This document shows, in pieces, positions 35,029-44,040 of a stretch of 64,000 bases of DNA. The position numbers were made by a program, and so were the translations under genes. The DNA is taken from NCBI GenBank assembly GCA_002350525.1, contig DEFA01000051.1, positions 1 to 64,000 on the forward strand, in the 5' to 3' direction. The stretch's first letter is position 1. Each line of letters opens with the position of its first letter. The notes under the pieces are model-generated. The model was not told where the DNA came from. It saw only the letters and a list, made by a program, of their open reading frames with translations, and made no database searches. This stretch comes from Lachnospiraceae bacterium UBA2864. GTDB lineage: Bacteria > Bacillota > Clostridia > Lachnospirales > Lachnospiraceae.

Positions 35029-36188
35029 TATTTCTTCTCCTCTATCCAATCGGTAATTGTATCAAGCAGCAGCCCCATATTTCCTACCTGACAATGGTGA
35101 TCCGCATTTTCCTCAGCTGTAAACAGTCTTCCGGTTACACTCCTTGCATTTACAAGTGCATCAAGCTGGTTCTGATAAAATACTGTATAGATATCAGCCG
35201 CACCCGCAAGCACCAAAGTATCCTGCGTTATCCTCTTGGAAATATCCCGTGTATTATACTTTCTTATGTGATTAAAGTATTCACATGGTGTGGAAATATT
35301 TTCATATATTGCATAGCCCTGAAGCAGAAGCCACTTAGTGAAATACTTCTTATAAAACTTCTTATTCAGAGATTTCCAGAATATATTCTTTGGATGACGT
35401 GTCAGATAATCGAAGAACTTTCCGAAGCTGCCCATCTTGTTAAGTATCGCACCGTAGAAATCATATATCAAGTCATACATTACGAGACGGGATATTCTCT
35501 TCTCATATGCCGCAGCTCTTGTTGCAAGATATCCGCCAAGCGAAATACCTATCAGCGTAACGTCACTTAAGCCGAAGTAATCAAGCACCGCGCTTGTACA
35601 GTGTTCCCACTCCGTTGTCATTCTAGCATCATGATGCATCAAAACCTCACCCTGTCCCGGTCCTTCAAAGAAATAGACATTAAAATGTTTCTCCGATAAA
35701 TACGGAACCATCATCAGAAAGTCCTGACAAATACTGTCATATCCTCCGTGGATAACAATAGTCCCCTTTGCATCTTCACATACCGAATAGTATACCGGGA
35801 GCTCATAATCATTAAACGGAATTCTGACAACCTTAAGGCTCGGATAAGTCCTAAAAAAATATGAATCAAATAGTTTCACGCATTTGTCATAGAGTACAAG
35901 CTTAAGACTTCTGCCATTCGAATCTTTCTCACCGCTCAAAGTATAAAACTGTGCCGCACGGTAGCATATTGCGGCCTTAAGCGTCTCTCCCTTCTTCTCA
36001 GCCTGTTTACCCTCTGCGATAAAAACAGAAATCCATTTTTTAAAACTATCAATCTGCTTACCGATATCCATCATCTCATCATACGTAAAAGCTCCGTACG
36101 TATAGAATCGATTCATCTGAAAATTAAGTCCCTCATCCTCATGAAATGGGAAATAGCCGACCGGAAAACTCACATTCTTACCTGACAT
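35028..36188 (-). CDS. alpha/beta hydrolase
   Basis: The 386-residue protein has an alpha/beta hydrolase core from about residue 140. The oxyanion strand is GTIVIHGGYDSICQDF and the nucleophile elbow is G-x-S-x-G in LIGISLGGYLATRAA; a late D and H (GAADIYTVFYQ and NADHHCQ) could complete the triad. The N-terminal 130 residues are a helical extension seen in some esterase-like proteins. It is first in an operon with a TetR gene and controlled by a double operator. ATG at 36188 is preferred because GGAGGT precedes it. The natural ester or peptide substrate is unknown. Confidence 0.82.
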   Translation of the reverse strand: MSGKNVSFPVGYFPFHEDEGLNFQMNRFYTYGAFTYDEMMDIGKQIDSFKKWISVFIAEGKQAEKKGETLKAAICYRAAQFYTLSGEKDSNGRSLKLVLYDKCVKLFDSYFFRTYPSLKVVRIPFNDYELPVYYSVCEDAKGTIVIHGGYDSICQDFLMMVPYLSEKHFNVYFFEGPGQGEVLMHHDARMTTEWEHCTSAVLDYFGLSDVTLIGISLGGYLATRAAAYEKRISRLVMYDLIYDFYGAILNKMGSFGKFFDYLTRHPKNIFWKSLNKKFYKKYFTKWLLLQGYAIYENISTPCEYFNHIRKYNTRDISKRITQDTLVLAGAADIYTVFYQNQLDALVNARSVTGRLFTAEENADHHCQVGNMGLLLDTITDWIEEKK

Positions 36189-36201
36189 AGCACATACCTC
36201 C

Positions 36202-36286
36202 ATAAACCGAATATCGTTCTGTTAATATATAAATAACACAAGCAGGCCAGAAATGTCAAGAATAAAAAGAACGATATTCGGTTTAT
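36202..36286 (-). promoter_or_regulatory. promoter of hydrolase-tetR operon between two inverted operators
   Basis: ATAAACCGAATATCGTTCT at 36202-36220 recurs as its exact reverse complement at 36268-36286. Between them, on the minus strand, lies a consensus -35 TTGACA (36254-36259) and, 17 bases on, a weak -10 TTATTT (36231-36236). The sites therefore flank RNA polymerase on both sides, the classic place for repression, presumably by the TetR protein of the operon. Confidence 0.75.
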
Positions 36287-36380
36287 TTGAGAGTACTTAG
36301 CAATCTATCATATACACATCTGCTTCTTCACCTTCAAATGTGAAGCTTCTCTCATACTTTCCACAATAGAGTAAAGTCTT

Positions 36381-38294
36381 TTACTTATCTTTATACCTAA
36401 GCAACAAAGCTGCGTTTATTACTACGAATACCGAGCCGCAGTTGTGCCAAAGTGCTCCGGTTATCGGTGTCAGTATTCCGAGTGCCGAAAGGATTACGGC
36501 CGAAAGATTAATTATAAGTGACGCTATAATATTCACCTTAACTTTCTTCATGACCTTCTTCATAAGACTAAACAAATATGGAAGTCTTGTAATCTCATCA
36601 CTAACAAGTACCGCATCTGCTGATTCGATTGCGATGTCAGATCCGATACCGCCCATGGCTATTCCCGCATCTGCTGTCGTAAGGGCAAGCGCATCATTTA
36701 CGCCGTCGCCTATCATACATATCGGTTCCTCTCCTCCGGAATAATTCCTGATAATATTCATCTTCTCTTCCGGAAGAAGATTAGGTCTTACATCTGTTAT
36801 TCCGGATATTTTAGCAACAGAACCTGCTGCATATTCATTATCACCGGTCAGAAGCATAGGTGTAATCCCTGCATCCTTTAACCTTCGTACTGTTTCATCC
36901 GCATCCTCTCTTATCCTGTCTTTAAGTGATATTAGTCCTATGGCTTCTCCGTCTGCCGCAACATAAACCACCGTTGCTCCCGAATCCATTTCATTTCTGC
37001 TTATATCTATAAGTTTCTCCGGAGAAATGCGCTCGGACTTCATAAAGTCTTCTTTACCCACCATTATCTTTCTGCCGGATATTTCAGCTGAAACTCCCTG
37101 TCCCGCTAAAACCTTGAAGTTCTTAACCTCATCACCGTCTATATCTTTCTGTTTTATATCTTCTTCGTTTTCCCGATTTCCATTCTCTTGCAGTTCCTTT
37201 GTTTTTGAATAAGCCTCCCATATAGCTTTTCCAAGAGGATGCTCGGACTGCCTTTCAGTTAATGCCGCAAGTCTTAGCACTTCAGCTTCGTCGAACCTGT
37301 CATCACAGCTTATAACATTTGACACTCCCGGTTTTCCATAGGTTAATGTACCTGTCTTATCAAATGCTATTCTCTTGATTTTTGACAGTCTCTCCAAAGC
37401 ATCTCCGGATCTGACTATGATTCCGTACTTTGCCGCATTTCCTATACCTGCAAGTACAGCAGTCGGAGTTGCAAGTATAAAGGCACATGGACAGAATACT
37501 ACAAGAACCGTAACCGCTCTGATGAACTGTCCTGTAACAATCCATGTAATTACCGCACACGAAAGTGCAATAACAACAAGCCAGGTAGCCCATTTATCCG
37601 CAGCTGTTACTATCGGTGCCTTGTTATCTTCGGCTTCCTTTGTAAGCTTTATCATTCTCTGAAGGGAACTATCACTACTCACCGAATCAGCTCTCATCTT
37701 AAATGCACCAAACTGATTCATAGTTCCGCTGGAAACCTTATCGCCGGCCTTTTTATCCACAGGTATACTTTCTCCTGTCATAACAGACTGATCTATAGAT
37801 GTTTCTCCTTCAAGAATAGTACCGTCTACCGGGATTGTCTCACCTGCCAGAACACTTATAATATCTCCGCGCTTTACCTCTTCCACAGATATCTCCGAGC
37901 TTTCATTATTTCGAATTACCCGTGCAGTCTGAGGTGTAATACTTATCAGCTTCTCTATACTTTCCTTAGCTTTCCCCGACGTAAAATCTTCCAGAAGCGA
38001 TCCTATCTGCATTATGAGGGCAACTTCTCCTGCCGCAAAAAATTCTCCTGTAGCTGCTGATGCTATAAGTGCCAGCGATACCAGCAGGTCCGCCTTTATA
38101 TCATGTTCAAAAATTACTCCCTTAAATGCACCGACAAGGATCGGTGCACCACATAGAACTATAGCAATCCATGCTATATCAACAGGCACTGAAGTTTTTA
38201 ATACTCCGGTTATACTTAGCAAAAGAGCGATTATTGATATCACCGCACATACCAAAGTTTCTTTGGGTTCGTTCTCAAGCCAGTTCTTAAACAT
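36381..38294 (-). CDS. heavy-metal P1B-type ATPase
   Basis: The 637-residue pump has all catalytic elements: TGES (173-176), the membrane metal site CPC (268-270), phosphorylation motif DKTGT (from D312), SEHPLG, TGDN and GDGVNDALAL. The last helices read LWHNCGSVFVVINAALLL. It lacks the N-terminal metal-binding HMA domain and starts directly with membrane helices. It would export a soft or transition metal such as Zn, Cd or Cu; the specificity is not settled by these motifs. It lies alone, downstream of a spacer shared with the divergent TetR gene, which may control it. Confidence 0.93.
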   Translation of the reverse strand: MFKNWLENEPKETLVCAVISIIALLLSITGVLKTSVPVDIAWIAIVLCGAPILVGAFKGVIFEHDIKADLLVSLALIASAATGEFFAAGEVALIMQIGSLLEDFTSGKAKESIEKLISITPQTARVIRNNESSEISVEEVKRGDIISVLAGETIPVDGTILEGETSIDQSVMTGESIPVDKKAGDKVSSGTMNQFGAFKMRADSVSSDSSLQRMIKLTKEAEDNKAPIVTAADKWATWLVVIALSCAVITWIVTGQFIRAVTVLVVFCPCAFILATPTAVLAGIGNAAKYGIIVRSGDALERLSKIKRIAFDKTGTLTYGKPGVSNVISCDDRFDEAEVLRLAALTERQSEHPLGKAIWEAYSKTKELQENGNRENEEDIKQKDIDGDEVKNFKVLAGQGVSAEISGRKIMVGKEDFMKSERISPEKLIDISRNEMDSGATVVYVAADGEAIGLISLKDRIREDADETVRRLKDAGITPMLLTGDNEYAAGSVAKISGITDVRPNLLPEEKMNIIRNYSGGEEPICMIGDGVNDALALTTADAGIAMGGIGSDIAIESADAVLVSDEITRLPYLFSLMKKVMKKVKVNIIASLIINLSAVILSALGILTPITGALWHNCGSVFVVINAALLLRYKDK

Positions 38295-38554
38295 AGTTCC
38301 TCCTTCAACTTTAGAAATTTCATTGACTAAAGCTTATAGTTTATGTACTATACATTCATTACAGAACACTGTGTTCCGTATCTTGTATTTTGATTTTATT
38401 TATCTCTGCAAAGAAAAACAATAATCAGAAGGCCGGATTCGTTCGTTACGAAACATATCATGCAAAATGTTCGGAAGACGTTTTCTTTTCTGAATCTAAT
38501 ATAAATCGCACACGAATAGTTAATTTTATAAAAGCAAAAACGAAAAAGGAGAAT

Positions 38555-39100
38555 ATGATGGATAGAAGACAAAAGAAAACAAGAAGTGCTATTTACAATG
38601 CATTTACGGACTTGTTGAAAGAAGAGTCTTATTCAAAGATTACAGTACAACAGATCATAGACCGTGCGGATATCGGAAGAACCACATTTTACAGCCATTT
38701 TGAAACAAAGGACGATCTGCTGAGATCGTTATGTAACGATATATTCGATCATGTCTTTTCCGACTCTCCGGGCAAAGAAAAGACGCATGATTTCTCATGC
38801 GTCAAAGGGACCGCAGCCCGGATCACTCATATACTATATCATCTTCAGGAGCATATGGATTACCTTCCCGGAATTCTGAGCGAAGAAGGCGGCGATATTT
38901 TTATGAGCTACTTTAAGGAAAAGCTGACTGAGCTTTTTGCACCGATAAAGTCGAAAGTATCTTCAGATATTCCCGGCGATTATATCCTGAATCATATGGT
39001 TTCCGATTTTTCCGAAACCGTCAGATGGTGGTCAAGAAACACCGATTATTCTCCTGAAGAAATAAGCTCATTTTTCTTAAAGACAACACCTCTGCCTTAA
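38555..39100 (+). CDS. TetR-family regulator
   Basis: The 181-residue protein starts at an ATG after AAAGGAGA; the frame is open further upstream but without a ribosome site. The N-terminus is a TetR helix-turn-helix (TVQQIIDRADIGRTTFYSHF) and the rest a ligand-binding helical domain of the C-terminal TetR_C type (SSFFLK end). It is divergent from the metal ATPase across 260 bp, so it might regulate the pump or itself. Within the gene GACGCATGA-tttc-TCATGCGTC (about 38793-38813) is a perfect hairpin. Confidence 0.82.
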   Translation: MMDRRQKKTRSAIYNAFTDLLKEESYSKITVQQIIDRADIGRTTFYSHFETKDDLLRSLCNDIFDHVFSDSPGKEKTHDFSCVKGTAARITHILYHLQEHMDYLPGILSEEGGDIFMSYFKEKLTELFAPIKSKVSSDIPGDYILNHMVSDFSETVRWWSRNTDYSPEEISSFFLKTTPLP

Positions 39101-39155
39101 TTAACCCATATAATCGCCGACTCGGCTAAAATGATCAATTCCCTTTACCGGGAAT

Positions 39156-39725
39156 CTATATCTGCTGCTTGGTAAATTTAAGCACTTGAACATACATATC
39201 CTTTGTAACTCCTGTAGTCTTAAAGCCGTCCGATTCATAATCTTTGGCATTTCTTTTTGTTGTCCGAAATGCGGCATCCTTGAAAAATGTATTAAAGAAT
39301 CCTCTGATCGGTGCGGGGAAGCGCGGATCACAGATATATACCGATCCGCCCGGTTTCAACACACGATATACTTCCCTTCGAAATGCCGCCTGATCGGGAA
39401 AATGATGATATGCCATACAAGCCATTACAACATCCATTGATTCATCCCCATATGGCAGTTCATCACAACTTCCGGTAACAAATTCAAACTCCGGATTCTT
39501 ACTCTTCGCTACTTCAATCATTTTTTCGCTTACATCAAGATCAAAACCGGACACATCCTTTTGCTTTCCTATTATCGAAAGTACCTGCCCTGTTCCGCAT
39601 CCGACATCCAGCACCGAATTACCGTCGTTTATCTCAAGAGCCTTGACCAGATCCGAATAAAATCTCTGACTCCCCTTTCCCATAAATCCCGAATCATAAA
39701 ACTCCGCATACTTATCAAATTCCAT
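39156..39725 (-). CDS. class I SAM-dependent methyltransferase
   Basis: The 189-residue protein shows the Methyltransf_11/UbiE pattern: motif I VLDVGCGTGQVLSIIG, an acidic end of strand 2 in VSGFDLDVS, then YGDESMDVVMACMAYHHFPD and VLKPGGSVYICDPRF. It transfers a methyl group from S-adenosylmethionine to an unidentified small molecule. ATG at 39725 lies seven bases after GGAGG; an ATG two codons upstream is too close to that site. It is coupled to the ArsR-type gene just before it. Confidence 0.85.
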   Translation of the reverse strand: MEFDKYAEFYDSGFMGKGSQRFYSDLVKALEINDGNSVLDVGCGTGQVLSIIGKQKDVSGFDLDVSEKMIEVAKSKNPEFEFVTGSCDELPYGDESMDVVMACMAYHHFPDQAAFRREVYRVLKPGGSVYICDPRFPAPIRGFFNTFFKDAAFRTTKRNAKDYESDGFKTTGVTKDMYVQVLKFTKQQI

Positions 39726-39727
39726 GA

Positions 39728-40081
39728 TCATTCCTCCCCTCTGTACGGAAGCTCCGCCGCATAATCCGCAGATCTCTGAAGTACCGATATCAGATCTTTA
39801 AAAGATTTCATATCAGGATCGAGATAATAGAAATTCATAGTGCCTTCAGGTCTGACTTTAACGATTCCTGCTTCCTTCAATATCTTCATATGATGCGACA
39901 CTGCCGGTCGGGACAAAGCTGAGAGTTTTACTATTTCTCCGACCCGAATACCTCTCGGCTTCTCAATTATCATCATCTGATACAAAATATGAAGTCTGTT
40001 CTCATCACCGAGTGCTACAAGGACTTTCCGACAATCTCTAAAATCCTTAGCCAGCTTTGCATATTCCTTCTGTGTATGCAT
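39728..40081 (-). CDS. ArsR-family transcriptional regulator
   Basis: The 117-residue winged-helix protein has the ArsR pattern (LGDENRLHILYQMM, and the recognition helix LSALSRPAVSHHMKILKEAG, then MNFYYLDPD). The cysteine pair of classic metal sensors is absent, so another signal is likely. The ribosome site AAAGGAGG precedes its ATG. It is the first gene of a pair with the methyltransferase, an arrangement in which the regulator usually controls the pair. Confidence 0.9.
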   Translation of the reverse strand: MHTQKEYAKLAKDFRDCRKVLVALGDENRLHILYQMMIIEKPRGIRVGEIVKLSALSRPAVSHHMKILKEAGIVKVRPEGTMNFYYLDPDMKSFKDLISVLQRSADYAAELPYRGEE

Positions 40082-40312
40082 TAATACGCCTCCTTTGGTT
40101 CATCTTTTTAAACCATTGTATCATGATTTTTTTTAAAATGTTGATCGGTAAAGAAAATCGAGACCAAAGAATTGATCATTCAGAATTTAGAATCAGTTTA
40201 GAAATACAGAAGATTCAAGTAAAGAATTCGCTGCCATAATCCTGTATTATAATCCCGGACACAGATGATACGATGATTAATTAAATTACGCATAACAAAG
40301 GGGGTCAAAGAA

Positions 40313-41161
40313 ATGGCAGAAAGAATTAAGAAAAATACAGTAAAGTCCTGTTTAATAATATTTACAATACTAATACTGGTTCACGGATTTGAAGCAATCT
40401 TCCTCAGAATGGATGAAACTATACTCGGAGAGAACTTCATAAACAAGGTTTTCGGAATAGTGATGATCATAGTTGTTCTGAAGCTTCTGAATATGAAGAG
40501 TGAAGATATCGGTTTTAAGAAGGGATTATTCGGAATCTACGGTGCAAAAAGCATCGGACTCGGTTTTCTTCTTGCTATAATCTCCTTTATTATTGCTTAC
40601 GGAATCGAAATTATCATACTGAAGAACGGAGGACATGAAGTAAGTTTCGGTATTTTCACAACCGGATTCTCCCTTACCGGAGAAGCTGAAGTGCATACCG
40701 GAATCGGATTTATCCTTATGTGCATCTTCTTCAATATCATAAATGTGATCATGGAAGAAGGCACCTTCCGTGGACTCTTTAACAAGATCATCTCTATTGA
40801 TCATTCTCCGAAATTCGCACTTCTCTTCCAAGCATTCCTGTTCGGAGTATGGCATATAGTAACACCTCTTCACAACCTGATCGATGGTGATATCGCTGTC
40901 GGTGCATTTATAGGACTCAGCGTCGGATATATCATCCTCGCCGGAATGATGGGCATCAAATGGGGACTTCTGTACAAGATGACAGGCAGCCTGTATGCAG
41001 GTATGGCAGACCATTTCTTCAACAACTGTATAGCTACAAATCTGCTTCATATAACCACAGAGAGCGGAACAGATGAAATGATGATCATACGTGTATTGAT
41101 TGCACAGCTGCTCTCCTTTATCGCAGTGATCATCATCTCAAAATCCGGAACAAAAAAATAA
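40313..41161 (+). CDS. CPBP-family intramembrane metalloprotease
   Basis: The 282-residue protein has about eight hydrophobic segments and the Abi/CPBP motifs: EExxxR as EEGTFRG, FxxxH as FLFGVWH, and the late H in ADHFFNN. This family includes Rce1-like proteases and bacteriocin-immunity proteins. It would cleave or bind membrane-anchored peptides. The start ATG follows AAGGGGG. It is a one-gene unit between convergent neighbours. Confidence 0.88.
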   Translation: MAERIKKNTVKSCLIIFTILILVHGFEAIFLRMDETILGENFINKVFGIVMIIVVLKLLNMKSEDIGFKKGLFGIYGAKSIGLGFLLAIISFIIAYGIEIIILKNGGHEVSFGIFTTGFSLTGEAEVHTGIGFILMCIFFNIINVIMEEGTFRGLFNKIISIDHSPKFALLFQAFLFGVWHIVTPLHNLIDGDIAVGAFIGLSVGYIILAGMMGIKWGLLYKMTGSLYAGMADHFFNNCIATNLLHITTESGTDEMMIIRVLIAQLLSFIAVIIISKSGTKK

Positions 41162-41188
41162 TATATTAACTATCAAAATATACCAAGA

Positions 41189-41226
41189 GGGCGAAACTTG
41201 ATTTCTTATAGATCAAGCCCGCCCCC
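41189..41226. terminator. hairpin between convergent genes
   Basis: GGGC and CTTGAT (41189-41202) pair with ATCAAG and GCCC (41212-41224). A modest T-rich tail follows on both sides. It lies between the CPBP gene and the MerR gene, which end toward each other. Confidence 0.6.
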
Positions 41227-41235
41227 TTCTATATG

Positions 41236-41967
41236 CTATAGCACATAATATACATCTACAGACATATCCTTATTATAGACTTCATAAACACGATCAGATA
41301 ATTCTACTTTATGCTCCGATGCATAGTTGTTAAGTATCTTATGAGCTTCAGCCACTTTTGAGAAGCCTCCCTTAAAGGTTATATGGAGACATCTTTCTTC
41401 GAAAACCTCTATGGTCTCATCACCCTTATAACCCGTGACGGGAAGGCATGTCTTCATAGAAAACTTTGCTTCATCCTTTATACCGTCATATATTACAAAA
41501 TGACTTCCTGACGGACTGATACCCTTACCTGCCGCCGCTTCGTAAAGCCTACCGATAGAAACACCGAGTTTTTCGAGGTCAACATTTTCATCTGTGAAGA
41601 GACATATACATCTTTCGAACGGTCTGATGTCAGGCTCTTCTTTTCTGATATTTTCCGTATCGGACTTCGTATCGGAAGCCATGTCCTTCATATCTTTCAG
41701 AAGGTCATCGGTCTCCTTGATCTTGCTTGATAGAATGTCCTTCTCACTGACTTCTCCGTTCAGGATCTGCTTTATCTCAAACAATGAAAGCCCTACACTT
41801 CTGAGACGTTTAATTGTTTCCAGCCTTGAAAGCTGTGATTCATCATAATAGTAATATCCGTTCTCTTCGTTTTTCGATGTAGGAACCAGCAGTCCCTCCT
41901 CACGATATAAACGGATTGCTTTTCTACCGACATTTCCGATCATTGCAAACTGTCCACTTGTATACAT
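41236..41967 (-). CDS. MerR-family regulator
   Basis: The first 70 residues are a MerR DNA-binding domain (MYTSGQFAMIGNVGRKAIRL, then NGYYYYDESQLSRLETIKRL). A helix follows, and residues about 115-243 form a diverged effector-binding domain of GyrI type (CLPVTGYKGDETIEVFEERC). Its ATG overlaps the stop of the creatininase-like gene by one base, so it is coupled to it. A MerR regulator with a hydrolase is probably a small detoxification or catabolic unit. Confidence 0.85.
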   Translation of the reverse strand: MYTSGQFAMIGNVGRKAIRLYREEGLLVPTSKNEENGYYYYDESQLSRLETIKRLRSVGLSLFEIKQILNGEVSEKDILSSKIKETDDLLKDMKDMASDTKSDTENIRKEEPDIRPFERCICLFTDENVDLEKLGVSIGRLYEAAAGKGISPSGSHFVIYDGIKDEAKFSMKTCLPVTGYKGDETIEVFEERCLHITFKGGFSKVAEAHKILNNYASEHKVELSDRVYEVYNKDMSVDVYYVL

Positions 41968-42833
41968 TATCCCGTCACCTTCTTTCTTCTTACTCTTCCA
42001 AAAACTCCTATAAATCCTAAATGTAACGGAAGTATCTTATACAGACAATAGTCCGTATATTTCTGATATCCGTCTTTTTTATAAAACCGAGTTACCGCAT
42101 CGGCAATAGACTCACTGCAGTTTCTGTTCAACTCATCACCCAACTCTTTCGAGGCAAGTCTCGGACTTCCGAGATAACCATACTTACCCATAGCCTTTAA
42201 CTGTTTCTTCTTCGATATCATATCTCTGTCCGATATCTTTGAATCCGGAAAAGTCTTATATCCTTCTCTAACATAGCTTTCATCCATTGCAAGCAGACTT
42301 GATGTTTCAATCCACCCTGCATGGAAATCATCCACATGTTTCTTCTCAAATTCTTTAAATTCTTTCGATGCTTCAACTCCCTCACCCATAAATATCTGTC
42401 CCATAGGTGCAAGCGCTGCAACACCATACTTTCTGTTAACCTTTCTCACAGCCTTTTCCACTGCTATCTGGTGCTGCGGATCAGCGTGAGACGCTATAAG
42501 TATAACATGTTTAAACCCCATACAGCATAGACTATCTAATACTCCATAAGCCACTTCATATGTTGTTTTCATACTGAAGTGAAATGAACCGTAGAATTCA
42601 TTTACGGATGCTGCCGCAATAGGAAATGCAGGCAGGCAGTAGCATTCCGCATCAGTTATCCTCTCAACCGTATCCGCAGCACATTTGCTCCAGTATTCAC
42701 CTTCCAGAAGATCCGTCGCCAGTGGAAGATGTATCCCATGTTCTTCGATAGGCGCCATAACCGCAAAGACTATACTCTTCTTCTTATCAATTCCTTCGAT
42801 TTCCTTCCATGTCATCATACTCAGGTCTTTCAC
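41967..42833 (-). CDS. creatininase-family amidohydrolase
   Basis: The 288-residue protein matches the creatininase family (PF02633). The metal-site motif EEHGIHLPLATD has the E, H and D ligands, and the fold signature is seen around HVILIASHADPQHQIAVEKA; most members have N-G-H there, while here it is S-H-A. Members act on creatinine, formamides (MftE) or peptide precursors. The substrate is unknown, and the second-motif change is notable. Start: GTG at 42833 is placed seven bases after GGAGG, while the ATG two codons earlier is too close. It is followed by the overlapping MerR gene. Confidence 0.75.
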   Translation of the reverse strand: MKDLSMMTWKEIEGIDKKKSIVFAVMAPIEEHGIHLPLATDLLEGEYWSKCAADTVERITDAECYCLPAFPIAAASVNEFYGSFHFSMKTTYEVAYGVLDSLCCMGFKHVILIASHADPQHQIAVEKAVRKVNRKYGVAALAPMGQIFMGEGVEASKEFKEFEKKHVDDFHAGWIETSSLLAMDESYVREGYKTFPDSKISDRDMISKKKQLKAMGKYGYLGSPRLASKELGDELNRNCSESIADAVTRFYKKDGYQKYTDYCLYKILPLHLGFIGVFGRVRRKKVTG

Positions 42834-42898
42834 TATCATTCCTCCTTCAGTTTTTCTCGTGCTCTTCATCATCTCAATTTACGTATCGGAGAAATAAT

Positions 42899-42922
42899 AA
42901 ACCCGGCCCAAAAGGCCGGGTC
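42899..42922 (-). terminator. terminator of the EamA transporter gene
   Basis: ACCCGGCC-ttttg-GGCCGGGT on the minus strand forms a perfect GC-rich 8-bp stem, followed by TTATTATTTC. Confidence 0.8.
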
Positions 42923-42933
42923 AAGTATAGATT

Positions 42934-43986
42934 TCAAGATTTTTCATCTGCCAAAATATCTGTTCTGACTGGTGAAACTGAATTCTTACTTCTGTTTACA
43001 ACTACGATTCCCGCACATACAAGTATCAATGCGATCAAATGAAGCAGGCCGAAACCTGTGCCTTCATCCAGAAGTATAATAGATGTGATAACTCCGAAGA
43101 TTGGTGTCAGGAAACCGAATACCGAGATTCTCGATACCGGATTATGCTTCATCAAAACGCCCCATATCGAATATGCAGCAGCGGATACAAAGGAGAGATA
43201 TATAAGATATGTGACTCCCTTTGATATCACAGTATCAAGACGACCTCCCATCAAAAGTCCTGCAAGAGTCATTATCAACCCGCCTGCTATAAACTGATAT
43301 CCGCTTAGAACCACAGGCTCTTCTCTTTTGGTATATTCTTTTAACAATACGGAAGAAAATGCATATGCGACCGTCGACAGAAAGACGAAGAGATCGCCTT
43401 GTATTATATTTCCTTTTCCGAGTCCCCCGTCAGACAGACTAACTATCACAACTCCCAGAAAGCCGATGAGACAACCAAAGGTCTTTACAAATGACAGCTT
43501 CTCCTGCCTGAATATAAGACTTGCCACAACCAGAACCGTAAATACATTTGTTCCCTGAAGTATGGACGCTCTGACTCCCGTGGTATGTGCAAGTCCGATA
43601 TAGAAGAAGAAATACTGTCCGACAGTCTGAAACATAGAAAGCTTCAGTACCATTGGTATGCTGCTTTTCTTTGGCAGGAGAATCCTCCTCTGAATAATAC
43701 TCCCGAGTACTACTGCCAGAATTCCCGCTATCGTGAATCTGATTCCCGCAAAAAGAATCTGCGAAGACATCATTTCCGAACTGATCATAAACTCCTTATA
43801 TCCGAGCTTTATCATCGGATAAGCGCTTCCCCAAAGAAGGCACGAGATTACAGCACCTATTGCAACAGCCACGGGATTTTTGAAAATGCTGTTCCCGGTT
43901 GTATTAATTTCATTTTTATTTAAATTATCCTTAACCTGCTCGCGCATTTGTTTATCTTTCATATTCACATCTGCCATCCTCTTCAT
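42934..43986 (-). CDS. EamA-family (drug/metabolite transporter superfamily) transporter
   Basis: The 350-residue protein has ten membrane segments arranged as two EamA repeats (CLLWGSAYPMIKLGYKEFMI in the first; SSVLLKEYTKREEP and then GVLMKHNPVSRISVFGFLTP in the second). These proteins export amino acids, nucleosides or drugs. The N-terminal 35 residues are charged and cytoplasmic. Several ATGs lie close together at the start (43986, 43977 and 43962) and the exact one is uncertain. The gene is monocistronic with its own terminator. Confidence 0.88.
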   Translation of the reverse strand: MKRMADVNMKDKQMREQVKDNLNKNEINTTGNSIFKNPVAVAIGAVISCLLWGSAYPMIKLGYKEFMISSEMMSSQILFAGIRFTIAGILAVVLGSIIQRRILLPKKSSIPMVLKLSMFQTVGQYFFFYIGLAHTTGVRASILQGTNVFTVLVVASLIFRQEKLSFVKTFGCLIGFLGVVIVSLSDGGLGKGNIIQGDLFVFLSTVAYAFSSVLLKEYTKREEPVVLSGYQFIAGGLIMTLAGLLMGGRLDTVISKGVTYLIYLSFVSAAAYSIWGVLMKHNPVSRISVFGFLTPIFGVITSIILLDEGTGFGLLHLIALILVCAGIVVVNRSKNSVSPVRTDILADEKS

Positions 43987-44040
43987 AACGAATTTATAAT
44001 AATAGAGAATGATATTGTCCCATTACTGATAAAAACAGAA

